The translations under genes were made by a program, and so were the position numbers. A model generated the notes under the pieces. That model ran no database searches and was not told the DNA's origin. It saw nothing but the letters and a program-made list of their open reading frames with translations. From positions 620,001-684,000 of the forward strand of contig NZ_VFNI01000003.1 of assembly GCF_006715495.1 (NCBI RefSeq): a stretch of DNA of 64,000 bases, written 5' to 3'. This DNA is from Herbaspirillum sp. SJZ106. Lineage in GTDB: Bacteria > Pseudomonadota > Gammaproteobacteria > Burkholderiales > Burkholderiaceae_D. Positions 11,473 through 20,679 of this stretch are shown here, piece after piece; the stretch's first letter is position 1; every line of letters starts with the position of its first letter.

Positions 11473-11490
11473 AGGGCGCTTTCGCGCCCT
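11473..11490 (-). terminator. Probable terminator of the rpoN-hpf transcript
   Basis: A 7-bp stem AGGGCGC / GCGCCCT with a four-base loop, followed on the minus strand by TTTTGCATTT, lies 53 bases after the hpf stop. It is the only feature seen in the 264-base gap 11279-11542 between grxD and hpf. Confidence 0.6.
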
Positions 11491-11542
11491 CTCCTCTTTG
11501 AGGGGGCCTGGTGCGGCCCCGTCGTTGGCGGATCGTTATCCG

Positions 11543-11908
11543 CTATGCACTTGCGCTTGCCGCCGCGCCCGAAACGGTGTCTTCCGGCAACCTCTTGGCC
11601 ATCGAATAATGGTCTTGCAGCCGATCCTTGTGCTTGATGACCTGGCGATCGAGCTTGTCGATCAATGCATCGATGGCCGCGTAGAGATCGTGGGCGATAC
11701 TTTCCGCATGCAAATCCTTCCCTTTGATATGGACGTTGATTTCCGCCTTTTGCCTTTTTTCTTTTTCTGTCAGTTTGTCTACGCTCAGGATGACGCTGAT
11801 GTCGATCACATTGTCGAAATGACGCTTGATCCGTGCCAGCTTGCTTTGCACGTATTCCCGGATGGCGGGGGTCAGTTCGAGATGGTGTCCACTAATGGTC
11901 AGATTCAT
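11543..11908 (-). CDS. hpf: Ribosome hibernation promoting factor, short form
   Basis: 121-residue HPF/YfiA-family protein ([20 protein letters not shown]), with the beta-alpha-beta core and the basic [20 protein letters not shown] region that contacts the 30S decoding centre. It is the short form, lacking the C-terminal dimerisation domain of long HPF. It binds stationary-phase ribosomes and promotes 100S dimers. It follows rpoN by 145 bases on the same strand, its usual place in proteobacteria; the ptsN and hprK genes that often come next are not here. Confidence 0.92.
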   Translation of the reverse strand: MNLTISGHHLELTPAIREYVQSKLARIKRHFDNVIDISVILSVDKLTEKEKRQKAEINVHIKGKDLHAESIAHDLYAAIDALIDKLDRQVIKHKDRLQDHYSMAKRLPEDTVSGAAASASA

Positions 11909-12053
11909 ACAACACTCCTATCGTGAAGTCACTGGAGGTTCGTGCATCTCATCCAATACACCCGGAGAGAGTACAGCGTTTGTGTCAGAGGGCATGGATG
12001 CTTGCCTGAACACAGCGACGGCTGCAAGTACTACAGAAAAACTGAGGAAAAAC

Positions 12054-13544
12054 TCAGAGGGATTTGCGGAGATTGACTGGTGGAATCTTCAGCACTTCGC
12101 GGTATTTTGCGACAGTCCGTCGCGCGACCACCATGCCTTGTTCTGCCAGCATATCCGCAATCTTGCTATCGGATAATGGGGTCTGCGGGTTTTCGGCTCC
12201 TATCAGTTGTTTGATCAGTGCCCGTATCGCGGTGGAGGAGGCTTCACCTCCGGTTTCGGTCGCGACATGGCTACCGAAGAAGTATTTCAACTCGAACATG
12301 CCATGCGGCGTGAGCATGTATTTCTGAGTTGTCACACGCGAGATAGTGCTCTCGTGTAGACCCAGTGTATCAGCAATTTCGCGCAGCACAAGGGGGCGCA
12401 TGGCAACTGCCCCATGGGAAAAGAAGTTTCTTTGACGTTCGACAATAGCTTGGGCAACTCGCAAAATTGTATCGAAGCGCTGGCGCATATTCTTGATCAG
12501 CCATTTCGCCTCTTGCAGCTGCGATGTGAGCGAAACCTCGCCTTTGGATTGCTTGAGCGCGCTCGCATACATCGCGTTCACGCGCAGCTTGGGCATGACG
12601 TCATGATTGAGCGTGACTTGCCAGCCGTTCTTTGTTTGTTTGACAATCACATCCGGCACCACATAGTCGGAAGCGTCGCGGGCGAATTCGGCGCCCGGGT
12701 GCGGCCGGCATTGGCGGATGACGACCTGGGCTTCGCGCAGGTCTTCGTCGTCGCAGTCGAGCGCCTTCTTGATCTTGTTGAAGTCGCGCTGGGCGAACAG
12801 CGGCAGGTAATCCTCGACGATCTTCAGCGCCAGCTTGCGCGTGACGAAAGGCACGCCGGGCAGCCGGCGGATCTGCAACGCCAGGCATTCGCTGGGGCTG
12901 CGCGCGCCGACGCCGGCCGGGTCAAGGCTTTGCAGCAGCTTGAGCGCGATCGACAGTTCTTCGAGATCGATTCCCAGTTCTTCGGGCAGGTGCGCCAGGA
13001 TGTCTTCCAGCGGCTCGTCCAGGTAGCCGTTGTCGTCCAGCGTATCGGCCAGCAGCTCCAGCAGCGCGCGGTCGCGCAGCGTGCGGGCGGTGACGCGGAT
13101 CTGTTCCACCAGGTGTTCGCGCAGCGTGGTCTGGTGCGCCTCCAGTTGCGGCCGCGCATCTTCATCGTCGGATGATTTGCCGTTGCGCGCGACATCGTCG
13201 AAGCTCCATTCGGATTCGCCGCTGACGCTGCCTTCGGGCGTGTTGTCCTGGTAGTCGAGGCTGGATTCGCCGTCGCTTGCGGGCGCGGGCGCCTCGGCGC
13301 CGCTTTCGCTGGCGTTGTCGGCCACACCGCTGGAGGGCGAGGCGGAGAGGGCGCCGTCGGCCAGCAGCCGCACCGAATTGTCGAGCGCGTCGTCAAGCCG
13401 CTCGAGCAGCGGGTTGTCGGACAGGATCTGTTCCAGTTCCTGATGCAGTTCCAAGGTAGACAATTGCAGCAGCCTGATCGACTGCTGCAATTGCGGCGTC
13501 AATGCGAGGTGCTGCGATGTGCGTAACTGGAGGGACTGTTTCAT
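12054..13544 (-). CDS. rpoN: RNA polymerase sigma-54 factor
   Basis: 496-residue sigma-54. Region I is at the N-terminus ([20 protein letters not shown], Gln-rich, contacts activators). An acidic linker covers about residues 50-140. Then follow the core-binding domain, the helix-turn-helix ([20 protein letters not shown]) and the near-universal RpoN box [10 protein letters not shown] close to the C-terminus. It directs transcription from -24/-12 promoters for nitrogen, motility and other regulons. It lies 100 bases downstream of lptB in the lpt-rpoN-hpf order conserved across proteobacteria. One candidate target promoter lies at 20545 in this window. Confidence 0.97.
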   Translation of the reverse strand: MKQSLQLRTSQHLALTPQLQQSIRLLQLSTLELHQELEQILSDNPLLERLDDALDNSVRLLADGALSASPSSGVADNASESGAEAPAPASDGESSLDYQDNTPEGSVSGESEWSFDDVARNGKSSDDEDARPQLEAHQTTLREHLVEQIRVTARTLRDRALLELLADTLDDNGYLDEPLEDILAHLPEELGIDLEELSIALKLLQSLDPAGVGARSPSECLALQIRRLPGVPFVTRKLALKIVEDYLPLFAQRDFNKIKKALDCDDEDLREAQVVIRQCRPHPGAEFARDASDYVVPDVIVKQTKNGWQVTLNHDVMPKLRVNAMYASALKQSKGEVSLTSQLQEAKWLIKNMRQRFDTILRVAQAIVERQRNFFSHGAVAMRPLVLREIADTLGLHESTISRVTTQKYMLTPHGMFELKYFFGSHVATETGGEASSTAIRALIKQLIGAENPQTPLSDSKIADMLAEQGMVVARRTVAKYREVLKIPPVNLRKSL

Positions 13545-13644
13545 CTGGCTTTCGGGCGCCGCGTGGCCGGCTTGTTACGTGCTGCTGTGCTGTCGTGCGT
13601 TGCATGTTGTTGCGTCGCGCCGGCGTGGCTTGGCGCAGGGCCGC

Positions 13645-14385
13645 TCACATGCGGAAATGTTCGCCCAGGTAGACGCGCCGCACCGATTCGTTGGCGATGA
13701 TGTCGTCCGGGCTGCCGCTGGCCAGCACCGTCCCCTGGTTGATGATGTAGGCGCGGTCGCAGATGCCCAGCGTCTCGCGCACGTTGTGGTCGGTGATCAG
13801 CACGCCGATGCCGCGCTCCTTGAGGAAGCGCACGATGCGCTGGATCTCGATCACGGCGATCGGGTCGATGCCGGCGAACGGCTCGTCGAGCAGCACGAAG
13901 CGCGGATCGGTCGCCAGCGCGCGCGCGATTTCGACGCGGCGCCGTTCGCCGCCCGACAGCGAGAGCGCCTGGCTGTCGCGCAGCTTCTCGATCTGCAGTT
14001 CATGCAGCAGGTTGTTGAGGCGGCCTTCGATCTCGTCGCGCGAGAGCGGCTTGCCGTTCTCCTGGCGCAGTTCGAGCACGGCGCGGATATTGTCTTCCAC
14101 CGTCAGCTTGCGAAATACCGAGGCTTCCTGCGGCAGGTAGGACAGGCCCAGCGTGGCGCGCTTGTGGATTGGCAGGCCTGAGATGGCGGCGCCATCCAGG
14201 TCGATTTCGCCGCCGTCGGACGGCACCAGGCCGACGATCATGTAGAACGAGGTGGTCTTGCCGGCGCCGTTGGGGCCCAGCAGGCCGACCACTTCGCCGC
14301 TCTGCACTTCCATCGACACATCGCGCACCACCTGGCGCGCGCCATAGCTTTTCTTCAGTCCGCGGACCACCAGCGAGCTCACCAT
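13645..14385 (-). CDS. lptB: LPS export ABC transporter ATP-binding protein
   Basis: 246-residue ABC ATPase. Walker [10 protein letters not shown] is at residues 37-45, the signature is [17 protein letters not shown], Walker B is [12 protein letters not shown], and the switch His sits in LITDHNVRE. LptB powers LptFG, which lift lipopolysaccharide from the inner membrane on to the LptC-LptA bridge. Its start is one base after the lptA stop, so the two genes are tightly coupled. Confidence 0.97.
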   Translation of the reverse strand: MVSSLVVRGLKKSYGARQVVRDVSMEVQSGEVVGLLGPNGAGKTTSFYMIVGLVPSDGGEIDLDGAAISGLPIHKRATLGLSYLPQEASVFRKLTVEDNIRAVLELRQENGKPLSRDEIEGRLNNLLHELQIEKLRDSQALSLSGGERRRVEIARALATDPRFVLLDEPFAGIDPIAVIEIQRIVRFLKERGIGVLITDHNVRETLGICDRAYIINQGTVLASGSPDDIIANESVRRVYLGEHFRM

Positions 14386-14386
14386 G

Positions 14387-14974
14387 TTACTGGTCCTTTC
14401 CGGGTTGGGCCGGCTGTGTTGGCGGCGCCGGCTGGGCGGGCGGATTCTTGGGCTGGATCACGGCGGTGATCCGGCCCGCGCCCGGCTTGCTTTCGCCCGA
14501 AGCGGTATTGTTGACCGAATAGAATTCGGCGCGGCTGTCGTAGGAGATGAACTCGCCGTTGACCTCATCGGTAATGCGCTTGCCGTCCATGCGCTGGATG
14601 TGGGCGCGGTTGAACAGCTTGGAAATCTCGGTCTGCTCGGAATACTCGATGCGCTCGGCCTGGCCTTCGATCCACAGGTCGGGGCCGCCGTCGCGCTTTT
14701 GGCGGAAGCTGGCCAGCGAACCTGGCGCCGCATACAGCACCGCATATTCATAGCCGTACTGGTCGGTGGTCAGCACCACGCGGCCGGCCTTGATCAGCAG
14801 CGTGCCGCGCGTGAGCACCACATTGCCGGTGAAGGTCTTCACCTGGCGCACATCGTCGTAGACCATCTGGTCGGCTTCGATGTTGGTCGGCTTGGTCGAG
14901 TCGGCCTTTTCCGCGTGCGCCGCGCCGCAGATGGCGAGCAGCAGCAACCAGGGCAATAAGAGTGAGCGTTTCAT
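14387..14974 (-). CDS. lptA: Periplasmic LPS transport protein LptA
   Basis: 195-residue secreted protein with a signal peptide ([21 protein letters not shown], cleavage after AHA) and one OstA/LptA jellyroll ([20 protein letters not shown]). It forms the periplasmic bridge carrying lipopolysaccharide to the outer membrane. A Pro/Gln-rich tail ([19 protein letters not shown]) is an unstructured C-terminus. It lies between lptC, 26 bases upstream, and lptB, next in frame. Confidence 0.95.
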   Translation of the reverse strand: MKRSLLLPWLLLLAICGAAHAEKADSTKPTNIEADQMVYDDVRQVKTFTGNVVLTRGTLLIKAGRVVLTTDQYGYEYAVLYAAPGSLASFRQKRDGGPDLWIEGQAERIEYSEQTEISKLFNRAHIQRMDGKRITDEVNGEFISYDSRAEFYSVNNTASGESKPGAGRITAVIQPKNPPAQPAPPTQPAQPGKDQ

Positions 14975-15000
14975 AAGTTCCTGTCAGGTTGAGTCTTGGC

Positions 15001-15609
15001 TCAGCGTTTCTTTTGTGTCGGTTCGTAGTAGCCGCGCACGTTGCCCAGCAGTTGCACTTCCTGCGTGGCATTGTTGGCAATCATCCCCACGCCGTTCAAT
15101 CTGGTGGTGCCCATCGTCATTGCAACCGGTTTGTCGGTCTTGACGATTTCATCGTCCGGCAGCAGCAACAGGTATTCGGAGACCAGGTGCATCGGGGCGC
15201 CGCCGTTGGTGCCGCCGCGCGTGGCGTTGGCGTTGCCGTACATGTGGATTTTGGTCTGCTCGTCGGTCACGCGCGCGGTGTCGGAATACAGCTCCATCGG
15301 CGGTTTTGCCTTGTCCAGGCTGTGTACCACCGGCTTGGTGATCTCGAAGGAATCGTCCGTCGGGAAGTGGACCATTTTGGCGCCCGATATGTCGTAGCGC
15401 GGCAGTCCGGTCGGGCCCAGTTTCACGTAGTTGAAGTTTTCCAGGTAGTAGTCGGGTTTGCCGGTCGGGCGGACATAAGGCTGCTGGTCGCCGCTGTTGC
15501 GCAACGTCTGCAGCACCCAGAAGCTGCCCAGCGCGAGCGCGACCAGCACCACCAGGAGCACGCCCAGGCGGATGCGTTGCGCCGCGCGTTCGCCGCTGTG
15601 GTTGCTCAT
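15001..15609 (-). CDS. lptC: LPS export protein LptC
   Basis: 202-residue single-pass inner-membrane protein, with a short cytoplasmic N-terminus, a transmembrane helix at about residues 14-34 (LGVLLVVLVALALGSFWVLQ) and a periplasmic LptC jellyroll. It receives LPS from LptBFG and hands it to LptA. The start MSNHSGERAAQ is preferred because its ATG overlaps the kdsC stop as ATGA, a translationally coupled junction; a longer in-frame extension would overlap kdsC by 60 bases. Confidence 0.93.
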   Translation of the reverse strand: MSNHSGERAAQRIRLGVLLVVLVALALGSFWVLQTLRNSGDQQPYVRPTGKPDYYLENFNYVKLGPTGLPRYDISGAKMVHFPTDDSFEITKPVVHSLDKAKPPMELYSDTARVTDEQTKIHMYGNANATRGGTNGGAPMHLVSEYLLLLPDDEIVKTDKPVAMTMGTTRLNGVGMIANNATQEVQLLGNVRGYYEPTQKKR

Positions 15610-16157
15610 GCCAGGTACGGCGCCAGCGCCGCCTCGTAGTTCCCTTGTGCGGCCAGCACCAGGTCGCACACTTCGCGCACGGCGCCGTTGCCGCCGATGG
15701 CGGCCGTCACGTAGTCGCAGCGCGATTTGACTTCACGGTGCCCGTTGGCCACGCAAGCCTTGAAGCCGACCTTGGTCAGCACCGGCAGGTCGATGATGTC
15801 GTCGCCCAGATAGCCGCAATCGGCGGCCTGCAGGCCGGTGTGCTGCAATAGCTCCCCGAATGCCAGCCGCTTGTCATGGACGCCCTGGAAGACGTGGGCG
15901 ATGCCCAGGTCGTTGGCCCGGCGCAGCACGAAAGGCGACTGGCGCGCGGTGATGATCGCGGCGGCCACGCCGAACTGCTGCATCATCTTGATGCCGTGGC
16001 CGTCCAGCGCATTGAAGCGTTTCACCGATTCGCCGTCTTCGCCGTAGAACAGCCCGCCGTCGGTCAGCACGCCGTCGACGTCGAAGATCATCAGCCGCGT
16101 GGCGGCGGCCTTGGCGAGGATGGCGGGCGCAAAGGTGCTGGCGAAGGCTGACGTCAT
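15606..16157 (-). CDS. kdsC: 3-deoxy-D-manno-octulosonate 8-phosphate phosphatase
   Basis: 183-residue HAD phosphatase of the small KdsC class. The nucleophile motif DVDGVLTDG places the catalytic aspartates at residues 26 and 28; motif II is ITARQS, and motif III is LGDDIIDLPVL with the acidic pair. It hydrolyses Kdo-8-phosphate to Kdo for the LPS core. It overlaps kdsD by one base at TGATG and lptC by four at ATGA, so all three are coupled in one operon. Confidence 0.95.
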   Translation of the reverse strand: MTSAFASTFAPAILAKAAATRLMIFDVDGVLTDGGLFYGEDGESVKRFNALDGHGIKMMQQFGVAAAIITARQSPFVLRRANDLGIAHVFQGVHDKRLAFGELLQHTGLQAADCGYLGDDIIDLPVLTKVGFKACVANGHREVKSRCDYVTAAIGGNGAVREVCDLVLAAQGNYEAALAPYLA

Positions 16158-17185
16158 CAGATCACCTTGGCGCGGGTCAGGTCATGGATGTGCAGCGCGC
16201 CGGTCAGCACGCCTTGCGCATCGGTCACCAGCAGTTGGTTGATGCGGAATTCTTCCATCAATTGCACGGCGTCCACCGCCAGCTGGTCCTGGTTGACGGT
16301 GCGCGGATTGGCGTGCATGACGTCGGCGATGGCGAACTGGCTGAAATCCTGTCCGCGTTCCAGCAGGCGGCGCAAGTCGCCGTCGGTGAACACGCCGATC
16401 GGGCGGAAACGTTCGTCGACCACGGCGGTCATGGCCATGCCCTTGCGCGTGATTTCCATCAATGCCGCAGATAGCGAGACATCCGGCCGCACGGCGGGGA
16501 TGGCGTCGCCGCTGCGCATGACGTCGCGCACATGGGTCAGCAGGCGGCGGCCCAGGGCGCCGCCCGGATGGGAGCGCGCGAAATCCTCTTCCATGAAGCC
16601 GCGCGCATCCAGCAGCGACACCGCCAGGGCGTCGCCCATGGCCAGCGTGGCGGTGGTGCTGGCCGTCGGCGCCAGGTTCAGGGTACAGGCTTCCTGGTCG
16701 ACGCCTACGTTGAGGTGGACGGCGGCCAGCTCGGCCAGGCTGGATGCATCGTTGCCGGTCATGGCGATGATCACCGCTCCCATGCGCTTGACGATGGGCA
16801 CGATGGCCAGCAGCTCGGCGGTTTCACCCGAGTTCGAGATGGCGATGAAGACGTCGTTGGGGGTGACCATGCCGAGGTCGCCGTGGGCGGCTTCGGCCGG
16901 ATGCATGAAGAGCGCCGGGGTGCCGGTGGAGGCCAGCGTGGCAGCGATCTTGCGGCCGATATGGCCGGACTTGCCGATGCCGGACACGACCGCGCGGCCC
17001 TGGCAACCGAGCAAGAGATGCACGGCGCGGGCGAGCGGTTCGGAACTGTCGTCGGACAGGCGGTTTTTCAGCGCCAGGATGGCATCGGCTTCGATCTGAA
17101 AGGTCTGGCGCGCCAGTGCGATGGCGCGCCGCGCGTCCTCGGTCGAAAAAGATGCGGGCGTGGATTTATCATCGGTTACACTCAT
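16157..17185 (-). CDS. kdsD: D-arabinose 5-phosphate isomerase
   Basis: 342-residue protein with an N-terminal SIS sugar-isomerase domain at about residues 45-185 (VVSGIGKSGHIGRKIAATLA; SNSGETAELLA) and two CBS domains at about 215-335 (AMTAVVDERFRPIGVFTDGD). The ARSHPGGALGRRL motif is characteristic of KdsD. It interconverts ribulose 5-phosphate and arabinose 5-phosphate, the first committed step to Kdo. It is the first gene of the kdsD-kdsC-lptC-lptA-lptB-rpoN-hpf run. Confidence 0.95.
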   Translation of the reverse strand: MSVTDDKSTPASFSTEDARRAIALARQTFQIEADAILALKNRLSDDSSEPLARAVHLLLGCQGRAVVSGIGKSGHIGRKIAATLASTGTPALFMHPAEAAHGDLGMVTPNDVFIAISNSGETAELLAIVPIVKRMGAVIIAMTGNDASSLAELAAVHLNVGVDQEACTLNLAPTASTTATLAMGDALAVSLLDARGFMEEDFARSHPGGALGRRLLTHVRDVMRSGDAIPAVRPDVSLSAALMEITRKGMAMTAVVDERFRPIGVFTDGDLRRLLERGQDFSQFAIADVMHANPRTVNQDQLAVDAVQLMEEFRINQLLVTDAQGVLTGALHIHDLTRAKVI

Positions 17186-17245
17186 AACCGAAGTATAAAC
17201 GAATTAGCAAAGCAAAAAACTTGCCAGATGTAAGGAGGAGATGCA

Positions 17246-17728
17246 ATGACGGCCAGCGGGCCTTCATTGCGGTTGCGTTGCAGCATGTGCGCAACACCCC
17301 GAGAACCAGGCTGGCAAGCGCCAATATGCCAGATTTGCTGCGTCGGCAGAACGGTCGGCAGCGCCGGGAATTTCCATGATGACATGCCTGCCATTGCTGT
17401 TGCCGGGGATCGTTTTCACACATGCCCGCACCGAATTGGTGGGACTCGTATTGTGCGCTGCGTTACGCGGATGCGCATGGCGGCGCGGGAGGCTCCGTCC
17501 GGGCATGTTTCTCGCTTGGCCGGTTCGCATAGTTCAGCTCATATAAAAGATCTAACAAGCAAATCATCCACACATGTTTTCCGGACTGGAACTGACCTTA
17601 TTCCTGCTCGCCGCGGCTGTGCTCGGGGTGGTGGCTTTCCGCATGATGCATCTGCCGCCGATGCTGGGATACCTGGTGGTCGGCATCGTGATCGGGCCGC
17701 ATGGCCTGGGCTTTGCCGAAGACAATGA
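17246..17728 (+). CDS. Possible small cysteine-rich protein, doubtful
   Basis: The 388-base interval between divergent kdsD and the antiporter contains an ATG at 17246 preceded by a near-perfect ribosome-binding site (TAAGGAGG at 17231-17238, 7 bases away). The frame begins MTASGPSLRLRCSMC and has CSMC and CQIC pairs 14 residues apart, like a zinc ribbon. It has no obvious homologue and mixed third-position bases unlike its GC-rich neighbours. It runs 155 bases into the antiporter gene in another frame. It may be a real small gene, a decayed one whose true 3' end has been lost, or chance. Confidence 0.25.
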   Translation: MTASGPSLRLRCSMCATPREPGWQAPICQICCVGRTVGSAGNFHDDMPAIAVAGDRFHTCPHRIGGTRIVRCVTRMRMAAREAPSGHVSRLAGSHSSAHIKDLTSKSSTHVFRTGTDLIPARRGCARGGGFPHDASAADAGIPGGRHRDRAAWPGLCRRQ

Positions 17729-19565
17729 AACCACCCACGCGCTGGCCGAGTTCGGGGTGGTGTTCCTGATGTTTTCCATCGGGCTGGAGTTCTCGCTCAA
17801 CAAGCTCTCGGCGATGCGCCACATCGTGTTCGGCCTGGGCGTGGCGCAGGTGGCCGCCACCATCGCCGTGACCATGGTGTTCGGCTGGGCGGTCGCCTAT
17901 TTCCTGCCGCAGCTTACTTCCATCAGCTGGCAGGCCGCGTTCGCCCTGGGCGGCGCGCTCACCATGTCGTCCACCGCCATCGTCTCCAAGCTGCTCACCG
18001 AAAGGCTGGAGCTGGAGACCGAACACGGCCGCCGCATCCTCGGCGTGCTGCTGTTCCAGGATCTGGCGCTGGTGCCGCTCCTGATCGTGGTGCCGGCGCT
18101 GGCCAAGGATTCCGGCAACCTGGTGGTGACGCTGGGCTGGGCGGTGGCCAAGGCGATGGTGGTGCTGGCCCTGCTGCTGTTCTTCGGCCACAAGCTCATG
18201 CGCAGCTGGTTCAAGGTAGTGGTCAAGCGCCGTTCGCAGGAGCTGTTCATGCTCAACCTCTTGCTGATCACGCTGGGGGCGGCCTGGATTACCGAGAAAG
18301 CGGGGCTGTCGCTGGCGCTGGGCGCGTTCATCGCCGGCATGCTCATTTCCGAGACCGAGTTCAAGCACCAGGTGGAGGAAGATATCAAGTCCTTCCGCGA
18401 CGTGCTGCTGGGCCTGTTCTTCATCACCATCGGCATGCTGCTCAATGTGCATACGCTGATCGAGCACTGGTTCCTGGTGCTGCTCTTGCTGATCGGGCCG
18501 GTGCTGTTGAAATTCGGCCTGATCGCGGCGCTGGCGCGCCTGTTCGGTTCCAGCACCGGCGTTGCCTTGCGCACCGGGCTGGCGCTGGCGCAGGCGGGCG
18601 AATTCGGCTTCGTGCTGCTGAACCAGGCCGGCGGCCTGAAGCTGATCGATCCCTTGCTGATCCAGGTGATCCTGGCCTCGATGGTGCTGTCCATGCTGGC
18701 CGCGCCGTTCATCCTGGCCAAGTCCGACGCCATCGTGATGAAGTTGTCGGCCAACGAATGGATGCTGCAATCGCTGGCGCTGACGCAGTTGGCCACGCGC
18801 ACCATGAATGCGCAGAAGCACGTGATCATTGCCGGCTTCGGCCGCAGCGGACAAAGCCTGGCGCGCCTGCTGGAGGAGGAGGGCATCACCTACCACGCGC
18901 TGGAGATGGACCCGGAACTGGTGCAGGACGCCCGCAGCGGCGGCGCCAATGTCTCCTACGGCGACGCCGCCCGGCGCGAGAGCCTGGTGGCGGCCGGCAT
19001 CCACCGCGCCGCGGCGCTGGTGGTGACCTACGCCAGCACGCCGTCGGCCCTGAAGGTGCTGCACCATGCGGCCGAACTGGCGCCGGAGCTGCCGGTGATC
19101 GTGCGCAGCTACGACGATGCCGACCTCGACAAGCTGCTCGCCGCCGGCGCCACCGAGGTCGTGCCGGAGTCGCTCGAAGGCAGCCTGATGCTGGCTTCGC
19201 ATGCGCTGGTGATGCTGGGCATACCGCTGCGCCGGGTGGTGCACCGGGTGCAGGATGCGCGCGATGAGCGCTATGCCTCGCTGCGCGGTTATTTCCATGG
19301 CGCCGCCGATATCGATGACGGCAGCGAAGGGCTCAATGTGCGCCTGCAGTCGGTGACGCTGATCGACGGCGCGCGCGCCATCGGCAAGACCCTGGCCGAG
19401 ATCGACCTGCCCGGCCAGTGCGGCGCCGAAGTCACCATGCTCAGGCGCGGCAAGCAGCGCGTCGAGGCGGCCCAGGACACGATCCTGCTGGGCGGCGACA
19501 TCGTGGTGCTGCGCGGCAGCTCGGAAAACATCCTGCGGGCCGAAAAGCGCCTGCTCAGCAAATAA
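17574..19565 (+). CDS. CPA2-family cation:proton antiporter (KefB/KefC type)
   Basis: 663-residue membrane protein. Residues about 1-385 form a Na+/H+-exchanger domain of 12-13 helices (MLGYLVVGIVIGPHGLGF; SSTAIVSKLLTER; ALGAFIAGMLISETEF). Residues about 410-530 form a TrkA-N/RCK nucleotide-binding domain (HVIIAGFGRSGQSLARLLEE). A TrkA-C domain at about 575-655 follows (EGLNVRLQSVTLIDGARAIG). This architecture fits potassium efflux or K+/H+ exchange gated by cytosolic ligands; E. coli KefB/KefC respond to glutathione adducts. No ancillary KefF/KefG gene is adjacent. The ribosome-binding site is weak. Confidence 0.88.
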   Translation: MFSGLELTLFLLAAAVLGVVAFRMMHLPPMLGYLVVGIVIGPHGLGFAEDNETTHALAEFGVVFLMFSIGLEFSLNKLSAMRHIVFGLGVAQVAATIAVTMVFGWAVAYFLPQLTSISWQAAFALGGALTMSSTAIVSKLLTERLELETEHGRRILGVLLFQDLALVPLLIVVPALAKDSGNLVVTLGWAVAKAMVVLALLLFFGHKLMRSWFKVVVKRRSQELFMLNLLLITLGAAWITEKAGLSLALGAFIAGMLISETEFKHQVEEDIKSFRDVLLGLFFITIGMLLNVHTLIEHWFLVLLLLIGPVLLKFGLIAALARLFGSSTGVALRTGLALAQAGEFGFVLLNQAGGLKLIDPLLIQVILASMVLSMLAAPFILAKSDAIVMKLSANEWMLQSLALTQLATRTMNAQKHVIIAGFGRSGQSLARLLEEEGITYHALEMDPELVQDARSGGANVSYGDAARRESLVAAGIHRAAALVVTYASTPSALKVLHHAAELAPELPVIVRSYDDADLDKLLAAGATEVVPESLEGSLMLASHALVMLGIPLRRVVHRVQDARDERYASLRGYFHGAADIDDGSEGLNVRLQSVTLIDGARAIGKTLAEIDLPGQCGAEVTMLRRGKQRVEAAQDTILLGGDIVVLRGSSENILRAEKRLLSK

Positions 19566-19590
19566 CTCCCCCATCAGCCCCCATCCCCGC

Positions 19591-20505
19591 ATGGCACTCA
19601 TCGAACGCATCTGCAGCATCATCCTTCCGGTCTTCGTCATCATCGGCATGGGCTATGGCTACGCCCGCTGGCGCGGCGAAGTGGTGCGCATGGACATGGC
19701 GTCGGTCAATCGCGTCTCGATGGAGGCATTGGCGCCGCTGATGATCTTCAGCGCGCTCTCCTCCAAGTCGTTCGACCTTTACCACAACGGCTGGCTGATC
19801 CTGGCCAGCGTACTGATCTCGCTTGGTTCCGGGTTGCTGGCATGGCCGGTGGCGCGGGCGCTGGGCTATGACAAGCGCACTTTCCTGCCGCCCATGATGT
19901 ACAACAACGGCGGCAACATGGGGCTGCCGCTGCTGCTGCTGGCGTTCGGCCAGGATGCCTTGCCGGCGGCGGTGGCGTTGTTTACCGCCTCTACCTTCGT
20001 TTATTTCTCGCTGTGCGTGAAGATGATCCAGTCCGGCCGCGAGCAGCGTCCGGGTTCGCTGCTGCGGCTGGTGTCGAGCCCGATCATGCTGGCGATGATC
20101 CTGGGCGTCTTGTTCGCGGTCTTGCACATCAGCCTGCCGGCACCGCTGTTTTCGGCCATGAAACTGCTGGGCGAGGCCAGCATCCCCATCATGCTGTTTT
20201 CGCTGGGCGTGCGCATGATGGACATCAGCTTCAAGAGCTGGCATATCGGCCTGGTGGGCGCCGTGGTGTGTCCGGTGGCGGGGCTGGTTTGCGCGCTGGC
20301 GCTGGATCAACTGCTGCCGCTGACGGCGGTGCAGCGCGGCGAGATGTACCTGTTCGCCGCCTTGCCGCCGGCGGTGCTGTGTTTCATGGTCGCCGAGCAA
20401 TATCGGCAGGAACCGGACAAGGTCGCCTCCATTGTGCTGCTGGGGAATCTGGCGGCGATCGTGTTCGTTCCCTTCGGGCTTTGGCTGGGCTTGCCCGAGC
20501 ACTGA
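19591..20505 (+). CDS. AEC-family transporter
   Basis: 304-residue membrane protein of the auxin efflux carrier family with about ten hydrophobic helices in two five-helix halves. Conserved features include MYNNGGNMGLPLLLLAFG, with the Asn/Gly-rich crossover, and the matching C-terminal helices. AEC proteins export or exchange organic acids such as malate or malonate, but the substrate here cannot be deduced. It begins 25 bases after the antiporter stop on the same strand and may be cotranscribed with it. Confidence 0.85.
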   Translation: MALIERICSIILPVFVIIGMGYGYARWRGEVVRMDMASVNRVSMEALAPLMIFSALSSKSFDLYHNGWLILASVLISLGSGLLAWPVARALGYDKRTFLPPMMYNNGGNMGLPLLLLAFGQDALPAAVALFTASTFVYFSLCVKMIQSGREQRPGSLLRLVSSPIMLAMILGVLFAVLHISLPAPLFSAMKLLGEASIPIMLFSLGVRMMDISFKSWHIGLVGAVVCPVAGLVCALALDQLLPLTAVQRGEMYLFAALPPAVLCFMVAEQYRQEPDKVASIVLLGNLAAIVFVPFGLWLGLPEH

Positions 20506-20544
20506 ATTCCTTCCCGGAAATGAAAGCTGCCGCCAGGCAATGCC

Positions 20545-20560
20545 TGGTACGGGAAATGCT
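20545..20560 (+). promoter_or_regulatory. Candidate sigma-54 (-24/-12) promoter of the chemoreceptor
   Basis: TGGTACG at 20545-20551, four bases, then ATGCT to 20560 gives the invariant GG and GC with the required 10-base spacing. It departs from the consensus TGGCACG-N4-TTGCT at two positions. A transcript would start near 20571, about 110 bases before the chemoreceptor ATG. Part of the site also lies in a small hairpin after the AEC gene, so chance is possible. Confidence 0.4.
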
Positions 20561-20679
20561 TGGCCTTAGCTGCGGTATTCCGCGATATCGCCGGCTTTGC
20601 GCCGCGGTATAAATCGGGGAGCGGTCGCAACATCATCGTGTTGCTGCGGCGCCAATAGCCATGATGCAAGGGGATGTAT

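Noticed and set aside
17598..19649. Open frame of 683 codons on the minus strand opposite the antiporter
   Set aside because: Rich in His, Gln and Arg with no hydrophobic segments or known domain; shadow of the plus-strand membrane protein.
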